DNA of 16,892 nt from NCBI GenBank assembly GCA_014383605.1, contig JACNHM010000367.1, positions 1 through 16,892 of the forward strand, in the 5' to 3' direction. Source of the stretch: Chloroflexota bacterium. GTDB taxonomy: Bacteria > Chloroflexota > Anaerolineae > UBA3071. A model generated the notes under the pieces. That model searched no databases, was not told where the DNA came from, and saw only the letters and a list, made by a program, of their open reading frames with translations. Positions 16,310 through 16,892 of this stretch are shown piece by piece; within the stretch, counting starts at the first letter, position 1, and each line of letters opens with the position of its first letter. The position numbers and the translations under genes were made by a program.

Positions 16310-16366
16310 CCAGCATAGCATGTCATTGTGCAGATCCGATGGAGATAGGGTGACGGAATTGTAAAA
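16310..16366 (-). promoter_or_regulatory. Shared promoter/operator module, copy C
   Basis: Plus-strand landmarks are CCAGCATAGCA (16310-16320; minus-strand -10 box TATGCT), ATTGTGCAGA (from 16325) and GAATTGTAAAA (16356-16366), with offsets of 13 and 44 nt from the -10 box. It precedes the gene for the secreted helical protein. The MITE-like element begins four bases beyond its outer box. Confidence 0.7.
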
Positions 16367-16369
16367 CCG

Positions 16370-16590
16370 GGGATGGTTCCCTAGTTTGTGATGAGGAAGG
16401 GAATTATCTGGGGCCGTAGCGACACCCTGTTTGCCTTTCTGGGTCACATTCGTCCCCGGAATACGCCGTCTTTCCCCAAAAAGCCGCCTTTTGCCCATAT
16501 CTGGGAGAGCATTCCCGGACTGGGATAGGCCCGGCGAACACTGGAGTCCCACGAATATCTCGTACACATCACAGCGTAGGGAACCATCCC
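16370..16590. mobile_element. MITE-like element with terminal inverted repeats
   Basis: GGGATGGTTCCCTA (16370-16383) is perfectly complementary to TAGGGAACCATCCC (16577-16590). After three mismatches the pairing resumes for TGTGATG, giving arms of about 24 bp around a 221-bp element. The interior shows no convincing gene and no transposase. I see no clear target-site duplication, so transposition is not proven. Confidence 0.5.
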
Positions 16591-16892
16591 AGCCTTTCAC
16601 GTGACCTCCAGCCGTTTCCAAAGCACATTTGGACGTAGAACAAATGGTCAAGCACATAATTCGGAGATTATGTCGTCCGGTTTTTTGCGCTCTGGCTTGG
16701 CTTCAGCCACACTCATCTTTGGCGTTCTCCTTACGAGCAGTGTTGGATACTGCAATCCAACACTACTCGAAGAAACGCCTTTCACTGGTATCACGCTCTA
16801 GCGTAACGGTTGTGCAACCAGAGCCCAAACCGTTCTGAACCGGCCAAAATCGGCACTTTTACAACCGAACAGCTTTGTGGTAACCTTATCGT
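16591..16892. other. Non-coding end region with a 10-bp palindrome
   Basis: No gene is supported here. AGTGTTGGAT (16739-16748) and ATCCAACACT (16755-16764) form a perfect 10-bp stem with a six-base loop. CATAAT (16658-16663) pairs with ATTATG (16670-16675). The first palindrome is similar in style, but not in sequence, to the one at 5780-5812. Short frames that cross it look like chance translations. Confidence 0.6.

Noticed and set aside
16280..16657. A 125-codon minus-strand frame near the right end
   Set aside because: It runs through both inverted-repeat arms of the MITE-like element and through promoter module C, and has no ribosome binding site.

Overview
The window looks like a chromosomal stretch from a high-GC bacterium, most probably a member of the Chloroflexota (Anaerolineae/Caldilineae-like). 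That is an inference, not a database result. It rests on the gene mix: a YknXYZ/MacAB-type exporter with a DUF5666 protein, a DUF433/DUF5615 pair, an orphan C-terminal domain typical of Chloroflexota membrane glycosyltransferases, and CopD-like and NapH-like membrane proteins. Clear AGGAGG-type ribosome binding sites and many palindromic intergenic repeats fit the same picture. No phage, plasmid, IS transposase, CRISPR, tRNA or rRNA is visible.

Layout. Positions 1-943: a CopD-like membrane protein (minus strand) flanked by two copies of a palindromic repeat element. Positions 944-2472: a two-domain lipoprotein with its own promoter (minus). Positions 2521-2801: a decayed histidine-kinase fragment. 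Positions 2819-3577: the only plus-strand operon, a DUF433/DUF5615 toxin-antitoxin-like pair behind a good sigma70-type promoter. Positions 3609-12012 (all minus): in order of transcription, an ABC ATPase, a DUF5666 membrane-anchored protein, two paralogous membrane-fusion (HlyD/MacA-type) adaptors of 553 residues each, a MacB/FtsX-type permease, and an OmpR-family response regulator overlapping its histidine kinase. Positions 12079-14120 (minus): a NapH-like polyferredoxin membrane protein translationally coupled to a membrane-anchored protein made of two almost identical 151-residue modules. Positions 14493-15234: an orphan domain fragment and a candidate small gene. Positions 15421-16215 (minus): a secreted helical repeat protein. 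Positions 16216-16892: non-coding, with a MITE-like inverted-repeat element and another palindrome.

How the parts may work together. The ATPase, permease and two adaptors should form a tripartite-like exporter resembling YknXYZ of Bacillus, with a two-component system behind it. The NapH-like protein should carry electrons at the membrane; its partner has no recognised enzymatic role.

The least expected signal is regulatory. Three upstream regions (14356-14412, 15285-15357, 16310-16366) share a module with no indels between its conserved parts. It has a TATACT-like -10 box, an ATTGTG box 13 nt away and a GAATTGTAAAA box 44 nt away. The two ATTGT cores lie exactly 33 bp (three times 11) apart, which is suggestive of an OmpR-type direct-repeat operator. 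The module lies upstream of the NapH unit, the secreted helical protein and a short terminator-bounded unit, so it defines a candidate local regulon.
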